Part shown: piece by piece, positions 37,161-46,429 of the stretch
Layout of the letters: each line of letters begins with the position of its first letter
Numbering within the stretch: the first letter of the stretch is position 1
NCBI RefSeq assembly: GCF_017877055.1
Contig: NZ_JAGIPG010000002.1
Coordinates: 186,001-250,000, forward strand
Reading direction: 5' to 3'
DNA from: Neorhizobium galegae
GTDB taxonomy: Bacteria; Pseudomonadota; Alphaproteobacteria; Rhizobiales; Rhizobiaceae
Length of the DNA: 64,000 nt
The notes under the pieces: generated by a model
What the model saw: the letters and a program-made list of their open reading frames with translations, nothing else
What the model was told of the DNA's origin: nothing
Database searches by the model: none
Position numbers and translations under genes: made by a program

Positions 37161-37772
37161 ATGAAACTTCTCGCCATCTGCCTCGGCCACTCGGAAAGGC
37201 TGCCGGGCAAGAGCTTCAAGACCGGCATCTACAAGTCGGCCGTCAATGCCGCCGTCATGATCGACAGCCTCGGCCTGGTCGGGGATGCGGTCTGCAATAC
37301 GAAACATCACGGCGGCGAGGATCAGGCGATCCTGCTCGAGGGCTCGCTGACATTGGACTGGTGGGCGGCCGAACTCGGCCGCGAACTTGCACCCGGCACC
37401 TTCGGCGAGAACCTGATCGTCGAAGGCCTCGACAACCGCGATGTCGCTGCCGGCGATCGGTTTCACATCGGCGAAGTCGTGCTCGAAGCGAGCTGCGCCC
37501 GCTCTCCCTGCAACACGTTCGCGGTGAGGATGGGCGACCCGGCATTCGTGAAGACCTACAAGAACGGCGGCCGCCCCGGCATCTATTGCCGGGTCATCAA
37601 GCCCGGCATGGTCTCGCCCGGCGATCCCGTCCGCCGCGAACCCTATGCCGGCGAGCGCGTGACGATCGCGGAAATGCTGGCGGCCGTCGGCAAAAACCTG
37701 TCGGATGCTGAAAGAGCTCGGTTTCTCGGCGCCCCGATCGGTCGCCGATGGAGGCCGGTGTTCGAGAACTAG
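37161..37772 (+). CDS. MOSC domain protein
   Basis: A 203-residue protein of the molybdenum-cofactor-sulfurase C-terminal (MOSC) class, as in YiiM/YuaD. It has GIYKSAV, the KHHGGEDQAIL segment near residue 53, then GTFGENLIVEGLD, and the Cys in ASCARSPCNTF near 110-120. MOSC proteins bind or transfer sulfur or act on N-hydroxylated substrates; the substrate here is unknown. The ATG at 37161 is chosen because AAGGA lies 6-7 bases before it. It is inserted between ybaB and recR on the opposite strand, an unusual break in that cluster. Confidence 0.85.
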   Translation: MKLLAICLGHSERLPGKSFKTGIYKSAVNAAVMIDSLGLVGDAVCNTKHHGGEDQAILLEGSLTLDWWAAELGRELAPGTFGENLIVEGLDNRDVAAGDRFHIGEVVLEASCARSPCNTFAVRMGDPAFVKTYKNGGRPGIYCRVIKPGMVSPGDPVRREPYAGERVTIAEMLAAVGKNLSDAERARFLGAPIGRRWRPVFEN

Positions 37773-37842
37773 CGCGTCGCGATCGCCGCACTCGTCATGG
37801 CGCATGCCGTCATCGGAACCTCCCTATCCCATCAGACGAAGA

Positions 37843-38166
37843 TCAGAACGGCATCTTGAAGCCGGGCGGGATCGGCAGGCCGGCGGTCAGTTCCTTGGTC
37901 TTTTCGGCGGCGATCGCCTCGGCACGTTCCTTGGCCGCCTTGTGGGCGGCGACGATTAGGTCTTCGAGGATCTCGACATCGTCTTCCTTGAACAAGGACG
38001 GATCGATCTTGAGGCCGAGCATATCGCCCTTGCCGTTGAGCCGCACGGTCACCAGCCCGCCGCCGGACGTGCCTTCGACGTCGAGAGCGGCGATTTCCGC
38101 CTGCATCTGCTCCATCTTGGCCTGCATTTCCTTGACCTTGCCCATCATGCCCATGATGTCGCGCAT
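37843..38166 (-). CDS. YbaB/EbfC nucleoid-associated protein
   Basis: A 107-residue DNA-binding protein that dimerises and helps to organise the nucleoid. It has the family start [20 protein letters not shown] and the core block [18 protein letters not shown]. It is translated 18 bp after dnaX, in the usual dnaX-ybaB(-recR) order. Its target genes are unknown. Confidence 0.95.
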   Translation of the reverse strand: MRDIMGMMGKVKEMQAKMEQMQAEIAALDVEGTSGGGLVTVRLNGKGDMLGLKIDPSLFKEDDVEILEDLIVAAHKAAKERAEAIAAEKTKELTAGLPIPPGFKMPF

Positions 38167-38184
38167 CTGTCTCGTCCTCTTCTC

Positions 38185-40071
38185 TTATAGTTCGATGTCG
38201 TCGCCGGGGAGGATGTCGCCCTCTTCGGATTCCGCGGTTGCCGCCGCCGGCAGGTCCTCGGCCTCGTTCTCATCCTCTTCCGTCACCCGGATACGCACGT
38301 CGGTGATCCTTGCGCCCGGGAACTGGGCAAGGATCGCCGCCACGTCCGGATCGGCGCGGGCGTCGGTGAACTGCGCTTCCCGCACGCTCTTTTCCGATTC
38401 GACCAGGGTCGGCTCGCCGGCCTCGTTGCTGAGCGTCACCCACCAGGTGATCCCGGTCCATTCCTCAAGCCGCGCCTTCAGGTCGCCGGCAATGGTCTTC
38501 GGTGCGTCGCCGGAAAGATTGATCTCCAGCCGGCCCGGCTCGAGCTTCACCAGCCGCACGAAATTGCGCAGCAGCGCCTTCAGCCGCGGGTCGCGGTTCT
38601 TGGAGCAGAGATCGGCGATGTCCGATATCGAATTGACCGGAACCTTCGGCACCGGCTTTTCAGCGGGCTGTTCTTCGGTCCGGCCGACGGGCATGTCCCG
38701 CGGCATCGTGTTTGGCACGGCCTGCAGCATGGCGGTCGGACCGCCCGCCGGAATACGCGGGGCCGACATCTCGGTGCCGCGCGCATTGACCGGCGATTGC
38801 GGCGGCGAAACCGGCCGCCCGCCGCCATTGCCGTTCGGAACCGGCGCACGCTGGCCGTCGCCATTGGAAAAATCCGCAAGCCGGCGCGCGGCATCTTCCG
38901 GCGAGGGAAGATGGGCCGCATGCGTCAGCCGGATCAGCACCATTTCGGCCGCCCCCGCCGGGCGCGAGGAATTTTCGACTTCCGGAATGCCCTTCAGCAG
39001 CATCTGCCAGATGCGCGACAGGGTGCTCACCGCCACGCCGTCCGCAAATTCCCGGCCGCGCACGCGCTCCACTTCGCTGATCGAAGGATCGCTGGCGGCA
39101 TCCGGGATATATTTGAAACGGGTGGTCAGATGGGTGAAATCGGCAAGGTCGGTCAGGACAACGACCGGATTGGCGCCCGCTTCGTATTGCGCCGTGAATT
39201 CCGAAAGCGCCGCCGTCACGTCGCCGCGCACGATATGCTCGAACAGGTCGACGATGCGGGCTCGGTCTGCAAGCCCCAGCATGCCGCGCACGGTTTCGGC
39301 CACCACGCTGCCGCCGCCATGGGCAATCGCCTGGTCGAGCAGCGACAGGCCGTCACGCGCCGAACCTTCGGCGGCACGGGCGACCATGGCAAGCGCCTCC
39401 TGTTCGGCCGGAATGCCTTCCTTTTCGAGGATCGTCGTGAACAGCCCGACCAGATCGGCGGCGCTGATGCGGCGCAGGTCGAAGCGCTGGCAGCGCGACA
39501 GTACGGTGATCGGAACCTTGCGGATTTCCGTCGTCGCGAAGATGAATTTCACATGTTCCGGCGGCTCTTCGAGCGTCTTCAGCAGGCCGTTGAAGGCCTG
39601 CGTCGAGAGCATGTGAACTTCGTCGATGATATAGACTTTGTAGCGGGCCGAGACCGGGCGGTAGCGCACCTGCTCGATGATCTCTCTTATGTCGTCGATG
39701 CCGGTATGCGAAGCGGCGTCCATCTCGATCACGTCGACATGCCGGCCTTCCATGATCGCCTGGCAATGTTCGCCGGGGATCCTGAGGTCGATGGTCGGCT
39801 TGTCGATATCCGGCGTCTTGTAGTTCAGCGCGCGGGCGAGGATGCGGGCGGTGGTTGTCTTGCCCACCCCGCGAACGCCGGTCAGCATATAGGCCTGGGC
39901 GATGCGGCCGGTCTCGAACGCGTTGGTGAGCGTGCGGACCATCGGCTCCTGGCCGACCATCAGGTCCGAGAAATCCTTGGGCCGGTATTTGCGGGCGAGC
40001 ACCCGGTATCCGCTGCCTGTGGCGGGATTGGCGGCGGAAGTGCTTGGAGATGTAGGCCCGGTATCGCTCAT
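38185..40071 (-). CDS. dnaX: DNA polymerase III subunits gamma/tau
   Basis: The clamp-loader ATPase that also ties the core polymerases together. It has 628 residues. Walker A is GVRGVGKT at residues 65-72. Other ATPase blocks are DAASHTGIDDIREIIEQVRYRP and the sensor EIRKVPITVLSRCQRFDL. The N-terminal zinc cysteines of E. coli DnaX are missing, apart from one Cys at EHCQAI, as is usual in alphaproteobacteria. The C-terminal half holds a proline-rich linker and a tau-like acidic tail. It is downstream of ffs and upstream of ybaB. No clear frameshift site for a gamma product was identified. Confidence 0.96.
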   Translation of the reverse strand: MSDTGPTSPSTSAANPATGSGYRVLARKYRPKDFSDLMVGQEPMVRTLTNAFETGRIAQAYMLTGVRGVGKTTTARILARALNYKTPDIDKPTIDLRIPGEHCQAIMEGRHVDVIEMDAASHTGIDDIREIIEQVRYRPVSARYKVYIIDEVHMLSTQAFNGLLKTLEEPPEHVKFIFATTEIRKVPITVLSRCQRFDLRRISAADLVGLFTTILEKEGIPAEQEALAMVARAAEGSARDGLSLLDQAIAHGGGSVVAETVRGMLGLADRARIVDLFEHIVRGDVTAALSEFTAQYEAGANPVVVLTDLADFTHLTTRFKYIPDAASDPSISEVERVRGREFADGVAVSTLSRIWQMLLKGIPEVENSSRPAGAAEMVLIRLTHAAHLPSPEDAARRLADFSNGDGQRAPVPNGNGGGRPVSPPQSPVNARGTEMSAPRIPAGGPTAMLQAVPNTMPRDMPVGRTEEQPAEKPVPKVPVNSISDIADLCSKNRDPRLKALLRNFVRLVKLEPGRLEINLSGDAPKTIAGDLKARLEEWTGITWWVTLSNEAGEPTLVESEKSVREAQFTDARADPDVAAILAQFPGARITDVRIRVTEEDENEAEDLPAAATAESEEGDILPGDDIEL

Positions 40072-40156
40072 TCAGTCCTGCCAGCCTGCGCGGGCCAATC
40101 CTGAGCACGGTCTTGACCGGGCCGGAAGCTGACCAAGATGGTAGTACACGTAAAAG

Positions 40157-40258
40157 GGTGGGAGGCTGGCACGGCGACCCGTGCCTGGCTCGTTAGGGCT
40201 GCTTCCTTCCGGACCTGACCCGGTTGGCGAGTGGCTCGTCCACCACCAACCTCCCACC
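40157..40258 (-). ncRNA. ffs: Signal recognition particle RNA (4.5S)
   Basis: About 102 nt. The conserved SRP54-binding hairpin is intact: GGTCAGGTCCGGAAGGAAGC followed by AGCCC. The 5' end GGTGGGAGG pairs with the 3' end CCTCCCACC to close the long stem. A U-run follows the 3' end. A promoter at 40262-40290 starts the transcript at the first base of the stem. It sits directly upstream of dnaX. Confidence 0.96.
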
Positions 40259-40261
40259 GTC

Positions 40262-40290
40262 CATATCGTCAATAACGCTTCCAAATGCAA
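40262..40290 (-). promoter_or_regulatory. Promoter of ffs
   Basis: A -35 element TTGCAT, a 17-bp spacer, and a -10 element GATATG on the minus strand. The start is predicted within a few bases of 40258, the first G of the SRP RNA stem. Confidence 0.65.
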
Positions 40291-40340
40291 GCCAACCCTG
40301 TAAAAAACTGCTATCGAACAGAAAAACAAGGGAGGAAAGT

Positions 40341-40748
40341 TTGAGCGAATTCGAACTGGATGGCAGGATTGCCCGCGATTCCGATCTTGTGAGGGTGCTC
40401 GGCCTCTGCCAGCTCCGCATCCAGAACGACAGCCGCTGGCCCTGGCTGGTCATGGTGCCGCAACGCGCCGACATGACCGAGATCTTCGACCTTTCGCCGG
40501 AAGAACAGGCCATGCTCTCCGCCGAGGTCAACAAGGTGGCTGCGGCCCTGAAGACGGTGACCGGCGCCACCAAGATCAATGTCGGCGCGCTCGGCAATAT
40601 CGTCCGCCAGCTGCATGTCCATGTCATTGCAAGGTTCGAAGGCGATCCGAACTGGCCCGGCCCGGTCTGGGGTTTCGGCCAGGCGGCGCCATACGGCGAA
40701 TCACAGAAACAAGATTTCCTCAACAAACTGGTTGAAGCGCTTTCATGA
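40341..40748 (+). CDS. HIT domain protein (QLHVHVIAR variant)
   Basis: A 135-residue nucleotide-binding HIT protein (nucleoside-phosphate hydrolase/transferase family). The HIT motif reads QLHVHVIAR: the first His of the canonical H-x-H-x-H triad is Gln, while the two following His remain, including the middle one that acts as nucleophile. A DPNWPGPVWGFG block ends the protein. The start is the TTG at 40341, with GGGAGG 5 bases before it; no ATG fits. It overlaps nudC by 4 bases, so a nucleotide-cleaning pair is likely. Confidence 0.88.
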   Translation: MSEFELDGRIARDSDLVRVLGLCQLRIQNDSRWPWLVMVPQRADMTEIFDLSPEEQAMLSAEVNKVAAALKTVTGATKINVGALGNIVRQLHVHVIARFEGDPNWPGPVWGFGQAAPYGESQKQDFLNKLVEALS

Positions 40749-41704
40749 CCGCGACCCTATTCGACACCGACGCACCCCATCCCGAACCGAGCACGCTGAC
40801 GGCGTTTTCCGGCAACAAGCTGGATCGCCGTGCCGAATACCGAGAAGACGATTGCGTCGAGAAGGCGCTCGCCGTCGAAGGCGCCCATATCCTCGCCTTC
40901 ACCGGCAGCCGGGTTATCCTCAAGCACGACAGCCAGATTCTCGACCCGCTGTTTTCTCCCTACGAGCTTGCCGAACTGAAGCCGGATTTCGACAACGCCG
41001 TGCTGCTCGGTTACCACGAGACCGGCGAGCCGCGCATTGCGGTGCCGGTGCTGATCGCCGCAGAAGAGCTGGCAGGCCACTACAAGCCGACCGAGGCCCG
41101 CGCGCTTTTCCGCGACCAGCTGATCGAAGGCGAGCTGCAGGGCGAGATCGCCCAGGCGGTTGCGCTTCTGAATTGGAACGCGTCCAACAAGTTCTGCGGC
41201 AAATGCGGATCGCCGACCGAAACCAGGATCGGCGGTTACAAGCGCGTCTGCACCCAGTGCCAGCACATGAGCTTCCCGCGCACCGATCCGGTGGTGATCA
41301 TGCTCACCATCGACACCGAGCGCGACCGCTGCCTGCTCGGCCGCAGCCACCATTTCCAGGAGGGCATGTATTCCTGCCTTGCCGGTTTCGTGGAGCCGGG
41401 CGAGACGATCGAGGATGCGGTGCGCCGCGAGACTTTCGAGGAATCCGGCATCGAGACGGGCCGGGTGCGTTACCACGCCTCGCAGCCCTGGCCGATGCCG
41501 CATTCGCTGATGATCGGCTGTTACGCGGAGGCGAAGTCCACCGAGATCAGGATCGACCCGCAGGAAATGGCCGATGTCCGCTGGTTCGAGCGCGCCGAGG
41601 CCGCCGCCATGCTGGATGCCGGGCCGGACGCTCCGCTTTTCGCGCCGGTCAAAGGGGCGATCGCCCATCGCCTGCTCCGCGACTGGATCGAATGGAGCCG
41701 GTAA
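40745..41704 (+). CDS. nudC: NAD(+)/NADH diphosphatase NudC
   Basis: Cleaves NAD(H) and removes NAD caps from RNA 5' ends. It has 319 residues. The zinc site is CGKC and CTQC around residues 155-180. The Nudix box GFVEPGETIEDAVRRETFEE is near residues 218-237, followed by the NudC-specific SQPWPMPHSLM. The start overlaps the HIT gene by 4 bases. Confidence 0.96.
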   Translation: MTATLFDTDAPHPEPSTLTAFSGNKLDRRAEYREDDCVEKALAVEGAHILAFTGSRVILKHDSQILDPLFSPYELAELKPDFDNAVLLGYHETGEPRIAVPVLIAAEELAGHYKPTEARALFRDQLIEGELQGEIAQAVALLNWNASNKFCGKCGSPTETRIGGYKRVCTQCQHMSFPRTDPVVIMLTIDTERDRCLLGRSHHFQEGMYSCLAGFVEPGETIEDAVRRETFEESGIETGRVRYHASQPWPMPHSLMIGCYAEAKSTEIRIDPQEMADVRWFERAEAAAMLDAGPDAPLFAPVKGAIAHRLLRDWIEWSR

Positions 41705-41708
41705 AACC

Positions 41709-42404
41709 ATGACCGTCGCGCGGTCGGAGCGCCTGCTGGCGCTTCTTCAGGCGCTCCGGCGCTACCGCCAGCCCGTCAGCGGCGCGAGACTTGCCGCCGA
41801 GACCGGCGTCAGCCTGCGCACGCTCTACCGCGATATCGCCAGCCTCCAGGCGCAAGGTGCCTTCATCGAAGGCGAGGCGGGTCTCGGTTACGTCCTGCGA
41901 CCCGGCTTCATGCTGCCGCCGATGATGTTTTCGCAAGAAGAGATCGAAGCGCTGGTGCTCGGCTCCCGCTGGGTGGCGAAGACCGCCGATCCGCGGCTCG
42001 CCGCCGGCGCCATCGATGCGCTCGCCAAGATCGCCGCCGTCCTGCCGCCGGACCTGAAAGAGGACCTCGACAATTCGACGCTGCTTGTCGGCACGCCGCG
42101 GCGAAACGAGAGCGGAGCCGATCTCGCCCTGATCCGGCGGGCGATCCGCGCCGAATATATCCTCGACCTCGCCTATGAAGACGAAAAAGGGGCGCTGACC
42201 CATCGAAAAGTCTGGCCGTTCGCGCTGGGCTTCTTCGACAGCGTCCGGGTCATGATCGCCTGGTGCGAACTCCGGCAGGATTTCCGGCATTTCCGCACGG
42301 ACCGTATTGCATCCGCGGTCTCGACGGAAAAGCGTTATCCACGCCGCAGGCAGGTGCTTCTCAAGGAATGGCGGGAGAAGGAAGGAATTCCCGCCCGGCC
42401 GTGA
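41709..42404 (+). CDS. YafY-type HTH/WYL regulator
   Basis: A 231-residue transcription factor. The winged HTH at residues 2-60 has VSGARLAAETGVSLRTLYRD. The WYL domain (about residues 145-200) includes YEDEKGALTHRKVWPFALGF. The ligand is unknown; WYL domains bind small molecules or nucleic acid. It lies 5 bp after nudC and 69 bp before a VOC enzyme, which often pairs with this regulator type. Confidence 0.87.
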   Translation: MTVARSERLLALLQALRRYRQPVSGARLAAETGVSLRTLYRDIASLQAQGAFIEGEAGLGYVLRPGFMLPPMMFSQEEIEALVLGSRWVAKTADPRLAAGAIDALAKIAAVLPPDLKEDLDNSTLLVGTPRRNESGADLALIRRAIRAEYILDLAYEDEKGALTHRKVWPFALGFFDSVRVMIAWCELRQDFRHFRTDRIASAVSTEKRYPRRRQVLLKEWREKEGIPARP

Positions 42405-42473
42405 AGACTGCTGCCATTATTTGTCAGTAGGGTGCGATAATCTCCAGTTAGTCCCAACCAAAGGAGAACTGAC

Positions 42474-42845
42474 ATGGTCCACCCCGATTTCACCATCCTC
42501 TTCGTCGACAATCCGCTCGCCAGCGCCGATTTCTACCAGTCCCTGTTCGGTACCGAACCCGTGGAAAGATCCCCGACCTTTGCGCTCTTCGTGCTGAACA
42601 CCGGCATGAAGTTCGGCCTCTGGTCGCGCCACACCGCCGAGCCCTCGGTAACGGCCGGCACCGGCGCCTCGGAGATCTGCTTCAAGCTTGATAAGGCTGC
42701 CAGCGTGGACGAGGTCTATGCCGACTGGACGAGCCGCGGCCTGCGCGTGCTGCAGACGCCGGTGGAGATGGATTTCGGCTATACGTTCGTCGTCACCGAT
42801 CCGGACGGGCACCGGCTGCGGGTCTATGCGATGAACGCCGCGTAA
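42474..42845 (+). CDS. VOC (glyoxalase/bleomycin-resistance) protein
   Basis: A 123-residue VOC-superfamily protein of PhnB/glyoxalase type. It has VDNPLASADFYQSLFGTEPV at the start and the second block FGYTFVVTDPDGHRLRVY at the end. The metal ligands cannot be fixed with confidence. It follows the YafY-type regulator, which probably controls it. The ATG follows AAAGGAG by 7 bases. Confidence 0.85.
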   Translation: MVHPDFTILFVDNPLASADFYQSLFGTEPVERSPTFALFVLNTGMKFGLWSRHTAEPSVTAGTGASEICFKLDKAASVDEVYADWTSRGLRVLQTPVEMDFGYTFVVTDPDGHRLRVYAMNAA

Positions 42846-42876
42846 GCGCGAAAGGCGGTCGGCAGCGGCGGGTGTC

Positions 42877-42913
42877 ACACCCCCTCTGCCCTGCCGGGCG
42901 TCTCCCCCTCAAG
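42877..42913. repeat. Partial copy of the 36213-36422 repeat arm
   Basis: Thirty-seven bases match the arm of the inverted repeat near recR, differing only at a few positions. The copy ends exactly at the stop codon of pheA. Confidence 0.8.
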
Positions 42914-43777
42914 TCAATTCTTCTGCAGCGCCCCGCGCATCGGGTGGCCCTTGTACGTGCCCAGAACCCTGACCTTCTCCGAGAAGAACCGCAGCTCCTC
43001 CAGCGCTCGCCGCACTGGCGCGTCGTCCGGATGGCCCTCGATATCCGCGTAGAACTGCGTCGCCACGAACTTGCCGCCCAGCTGGTAGCTTTCGAGCTTG
43101 GTCATGTTGATGCCGTTGGTCGCAAAGCCGCCCATCGCCTTGTAGAGTGCGGCCGGAATGTTGCGGACGTTGAAGACGAAGGTCGTGACGATCACGTCGT
43201 CCGGATCGTTCCGCTGCACCCATTTTTCGTCGCGGGAGAGCACCACGAAGCGGGTGACATTGTCGTCCCGATCCTCGACATTTTCCGTCAGGATTTCAAG
43301 GCCATAGAGATCGGCCGCAAGCCGCGGCGCGAGTGCGGCCATCGTCCGGTCGCCCTTTTCGGCCACCATCTTGGCGGAACCGGCTGTGTCGCCGGCGACG
43401 ACCGCCTTCCAGCCGTTCGAGCGGATGATCTTTCGGCACTGGCCGAGCGCATGGATATGGCTGTGGACGGTGCGGATTTCCTCGTGGCTCACCCCGGGCA
43501 GCACCATCAGCTGGAAGCGGATGGGCATGAAATATTCGCCGATGATATGCAGCCGCGATTCCGGCAGGAGATGATGGATGTCGGCGACGCGGCCGGCGAT
43601 GGTGTTCTCGATCGGGATCATCGCCAGGTCCGCATCGCCGTTTTCGAGCGCCTGGAACGCGTCCTCGAATGTTGGGCAGGGCAGCGGTTCCATGGTCGGG
43701 AACATGTCGCGGCAGGCCATGTCGGAATTGGCGCCGAAATCGCCCTGGAAGGCGATGCGATTGGTGAGTGCGTTCAT
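42914..43777 (-). CDS. pheA: Prephenate dehydratase
   Basis: Converts prephenate to phenylpyruvate, the phenylalanine branch. It has 287 residues: a dehydratase domain (residues 1-180; FQGDFGANSDMACRDMFP, then the FATE-like PIENTIAGRVADIHHLLPES and GDTAGSAKMVAEK) and an ACT domain (NIPAALYKAMGGFATNGINM, MTKLESYQLGGKF) that gives feedback control by phenylalanine. There is no chorismate mutase domain. It lies 11 bp downstream of kdsB, an operon. Confidence 0.95.
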   Translation of the reverse strand: MNALTNRIAFQGDFGANSDMACRDMFPTMEPLPCPTFEDAFQALENGDADLAMIPIENTIAGRVADIHHLLPESRLHIIGEYFMPIRFQLMVLPGVSHEEIRTVHSHIHALGQCRKIIRSNGWKAVVAGDTAGSAKMVAEKGDRTMAALAPRLAADLYGLEILTENVEDRDDNVTRFVVLSRDEKWVQRNDPDDVIVTTFVFNVRNIPAALYKAMGGFATNGINMTKLESYQLGGKFVATQFYADIEGHPDDAPVRRALEELRFFSEKVRVLGTYKGHPMRGALQKN

Positions 43778-43788
43778 GGGGTTATCCG

Positions 43789-44550
43789 TTACGAGGAGGC
43801 CAGGCGGCCAGACAGGATCGCGCGGGCCTTTTCAAGGTCGGCGGGAGTATCGACGCCTAAGGGAACCGAGTCAACGATCTCGGCATCGATGCGCATGCCG
43901 GCTTCGAGCGCCCGGAGCTGTTCGAGCGATTCGCGCCTTTCGAGCACGGACGGCCCGAGCGACACGAACTTTTCGAGCGCCGCGCGGCGATAGGCATAGA
44001 GACCGATATGATGATAGAGCGGGCCGTTGCCGTAGGGCGCGGTGGCACGGGTAAAATAAAGTGCCTTCAGCCGCGTAGAAGACAGCGGCGAACCGACGAT
44101 CTTCACGACATTCGGATTGGTCTTCTCATGTTCGTCGGTGATCTCGACGGTCAGTGTCGCGATATCCGTCGAGGGATTGTCGAGCGGCTTGAGCGAAGCA
44201 CGCACCGCTTCCGGCTCGATCGTCGGCAGGTCGCCCTGAACGTTGATGACAAAATCCATTTTTGCGTCCGGATCGGCCTTCTGCACGGCTTCGAAAATGC
44301 GGTCCGAGCCGGATTGATGGTCCTGCCGGGTCATCACCACGTCGAAGCCTCCGGCGGCCACGGCGTCGTAGACGTCCTGGTGGTCGACGGCGACGATGAT
44401 TCGCCCGACCTGTGCTTCCTCGGCTCGTTTTGCTACCTGCACGATCATCGGCAGGCCCGCAATATCAGCCAGAGGTTTCCCGGGCAGGCGTGTCGAGGCC
44501 ATTCGCGCCGGGATCAACACCAGCGTCCGGTCAAAAGCCGAATTCTTCAT
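43789..44550 (-). CDS. kdsB: 3-deoxy-manno-octulosonate cytidylyltransferase
   Basis: Activates KDO as CMP-KDO for lipopolysaccharide inner core. It has 253 residues. The CMP-binding start is [20 protein letters not shown] at residues 11-30. Further family blocks are [22 protein letters not shown] and the [17 protein letters not shown] segment near residue 185. It is translated before pheA. It is divergent from the cytochrome gene at 44704. Confidence 0.95.
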   Translation of the reverse strand: MKNSAFDRTLVLIPARMASTRLPGKPLADIAGLPMIVQVAKRAEEAQVGRIIVAVDHQDVYDAVAAGGFDVVMTRQDHQSGSDRIFEAVQKADPDAKMDFVINVQGDLPTIEPEAVRASLKPLDNPSTDIATLTVEITDEHEKTNPNVVKIVGSPLSSTRLKALYFTRATAPYGNGPLYHHIGLYAYRRAALEKFVSLGPSVLERRESLEQLRALEAGMRIDAEIVDSVPLGVDTPADLEKARAILSGRLASS

Positions 44551-44703
44551 GGAAAGACCCTTCTATTCCCGCGTAAACAGTGTCAAAAAGTCTCACGCGC
44601 GGGACGATAATCGTGTTGCAACAACCATGCAAAAGACATAGGTTCCGCGCGATTTCAAGATGGTCCGCTTCCTCATGAGGCGGTTGCGAAGGAGCATTTG
44701 CCG

Positions 44704-45285
44704 ATGAACCCCTATGTCAACATGGCGGCAGGCGCCCTGCTTGCTACTGTTTTCGTCATGATGTCGGTGTCCATTGCCTCGGAAGGCATTTTCCACTCGG
44801 AGGTACCCGAGAAGGCAGGTTTTGCCATCGTTGCCGCCGAAGAGCCCGCTGCCGGTGAAGCCGCCGCCCCCGCCGCCGCCGCCGTTCCGATCGCGCAGCT
44901 GCTGGTGAAGGCCGACGCCAAGGCTGGCGAAGCAGCATTCAAGAAGTGTCAGAGCTGTCATTCCGGAGAGAAGGGCGGACCGAACAAGGTCGGCCCGGAC
45001 CTCTGGGGCATCGTCGACCGCCCGGTCGCCGGACATGAAGGCTTCTCCTATTCGGCCGGCATGAAGGAGTTCTCCAAGGGCGGTGCCGAGCACTGGACCT
45101 TCGACAACCTCAACCACTTCCTGACCGCCCCCAAGGCTTTCGTGAAGGGTACGGCGATGGGCTTTGCCGGTCTCAAGGCCGATGCCGAGCGCGCCAACCT
45201 GATTGCTTACCTGCGCACGCTGGCTGATTCGCCGGTTCCGCTTCCGGACCCGAATGCAGCCGCTCCGGCGCCCGCCACCAACTGA
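44704..45285 (+). CDS. cycM: Membrane-anchored cytochrome c (CycM-like)
   Basis: A 193-residue class-I cytochrome. An N-terminal uncleaved anchor ([20 protein letters not shown]) is followed by an Ala/Pro/Glu-rich linker. The haem site CQSCH is near residue 82-86, and the distal Met ligand lies in [13 protein letters not shown] near residue 150. Bradyrhizobial CycM carries electrons from the bc1 complex to the aa3 oxidase. The ATG at 44704 is 9 bases after AAGGAG; the TTG at 44698 is 3 bases after it. A terminator follows at 45311. Confidence 0.9.
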   Translation: MNPYVNMAAGALLATVFVMMSVSIASEGIFHSEVPEKAGFAIVAAEEPAAGEAAAPAAAAVPIAQLLVKADAKAGEAAFKKCQSCHSGEKGGPNKVGPDLWGIVDRPVAGHEGFSYSAGMKEFSKGGAEHWTFDNLNHFLTAPKAFVKGTAMGFAGLKADAERANLIAYLRTLADSPVPLPDPNAAAPAPATN

Positions 45286-45310
45286 TCGCCAGTTCCAGGA
45301 ACTTCCAAAT

Positions 45311-45338
45311 GAAATGCCCGGCGTCTGTCGGGCATTTC
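45311..45338 (+). terminator. Rho-independent terminator of the cytochrome gene
   Basis: GAAATGCCCG pairs with CGGGCATTTC (10 bp, 8-base loop), followed by a short U-tract (CGTTTT). It ends the cytochrome transcript before the convergent AEC gene. Confidence 0.8.
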
Positions 45339-45372
45339 CGTTTTGGGCGTTCGTGATCGAGCTGCGGTGAGC

Positions 45373-46347
45373 TCAGCCTAGCAGCCATGCCCAGAAGCCG
45401 ACGGTGAAGACGCCGAATGCGGTGGTCATGCTGATCACCGAGGCTGCAAGGCTGTGGCCGGAGCGGAAGCGCTGGGCGATGAGCCAGGCATTGATGCCGG
45501 TCGGCACCGAGGCGGTCAGCACCAGCGCCGCGGTCCAGTCCTTCGGCAGGGCAAACAGAGTGCTCATCAGGAAGACGAGCGCCGGCAGCACCAGAAGCTT
45601 CAGCGCCGCTGCGGCCCCCGAAAGGCCGATATCACCCCGGATCGGATATCTGGTCAGCGCCATGCCGATCGATATCAGGGCGACCGGGCTCGCCGCGGCG
45701 GAAATCTGGTCGACGACGATGGCGATCGCCGACGGGAGATGCAGGCCGAGAAAGTTGAAGGCGACGCCGACGATCAGCGCGATCACCAGGGGATTGCGGG
45801 CAAGGTTGGAACCCACCTGCCTGAGGACCGCTGCGATGCCGCGCTTTTCGCCGCCGTCGACCTTGGCGGCCGCGCCCTCCATCAGGATCGTGCCAGCGAC
45901 CATCATCAGCGGCAGGTGGATCGCAAGCAGGATGGAGATCGCCACCAGTCCATCCTTGCCGACCACATGCGCCACCAGCGGCAGGCCGATGAAGACGTTG
46001 TTGGCAAACGAGCCGGACATGCCGGCGATCACGCCGATCTTCGCGTCCCGGCCGAAGACGCGGGTGGTGAGGATGTGGCCGATCCCCCAGGTCATGGCGA
46101 CCCCGAGGAAATAGGCGGTCCACAGCCGGAACGGCGAGGCGCCTTCGAAATGCGCATCCGCCAGTGTCCGGAAGATCAGCATCGGCACGGCGATCTTGAA
46201 CACGAATTCGCCGAGCGCGTCGCCGGTCTCTTCCTTCAATATCCCGGTCTTCGCTGCCATCCAGCCGATCAGGATCAGGATGAAGAGGGGCACGACATTC
46301 AGGAAGACGGAGGACAAGGGGGAGGCTTTCTGTGGAGATGTTTTCAT
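45373..46347 (-). CDS. AEC (auxin efflux carrier) family transporter
   Basis: A 324-residue inner-membrane permease of the AEC family with about ten helices. Family features: VFLNVVPLFILILIGW near the start, the SGSFANNVFIGLPLVAHVVG region around residue 105-125, and ASVPTGINAWLIAQRF near the end. The substrate is unknown; relatives move malonate, malate or auxin-like acids. The ATG at 46347 is used because the longer frame (to 46377) lacks a ribosome-binding site. The terminator of the sRNA candidate lies about 90 bp upstream, so it is separately promoted. Confidence 0.85.
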   Translation of the reverse strand: MKTSPQKASPLSSVFLNVVPLFILILIGWMAAKTGILKEETGDALGEFVFKIAVPMLIFRTLADAHFEGASPFRLWTAYFLGVAMTWGIGHILTTRVFGRDAKIGVIAGMSGSFANNVFIGLPLVAHVVGKDGLVAISILLAIHLPLMMVAGTILMEGAAAKVDGGEKRGIAAVLRQVGSNLARNPLVIALIVGVAFNFLGLHLPSAIAIVVDQISAAASPVALISIGMALTRYPIRGDIGLSGAAAALKLLVLPALVFLMSTLFALPKDWTAALVLTASVPTGINAWLIAQRFRSGHSLAASVISMTTAFGVFTVGFWAWLLG

Positions 46348-46429
46348 GCGTCTAACGCATGTCGCCGCCCGCGACAAATGCGTTTAATGCAGGGAGGTTG
46401 TTTGAAGGGGAGGCGTGGCGGCAGGCGCG

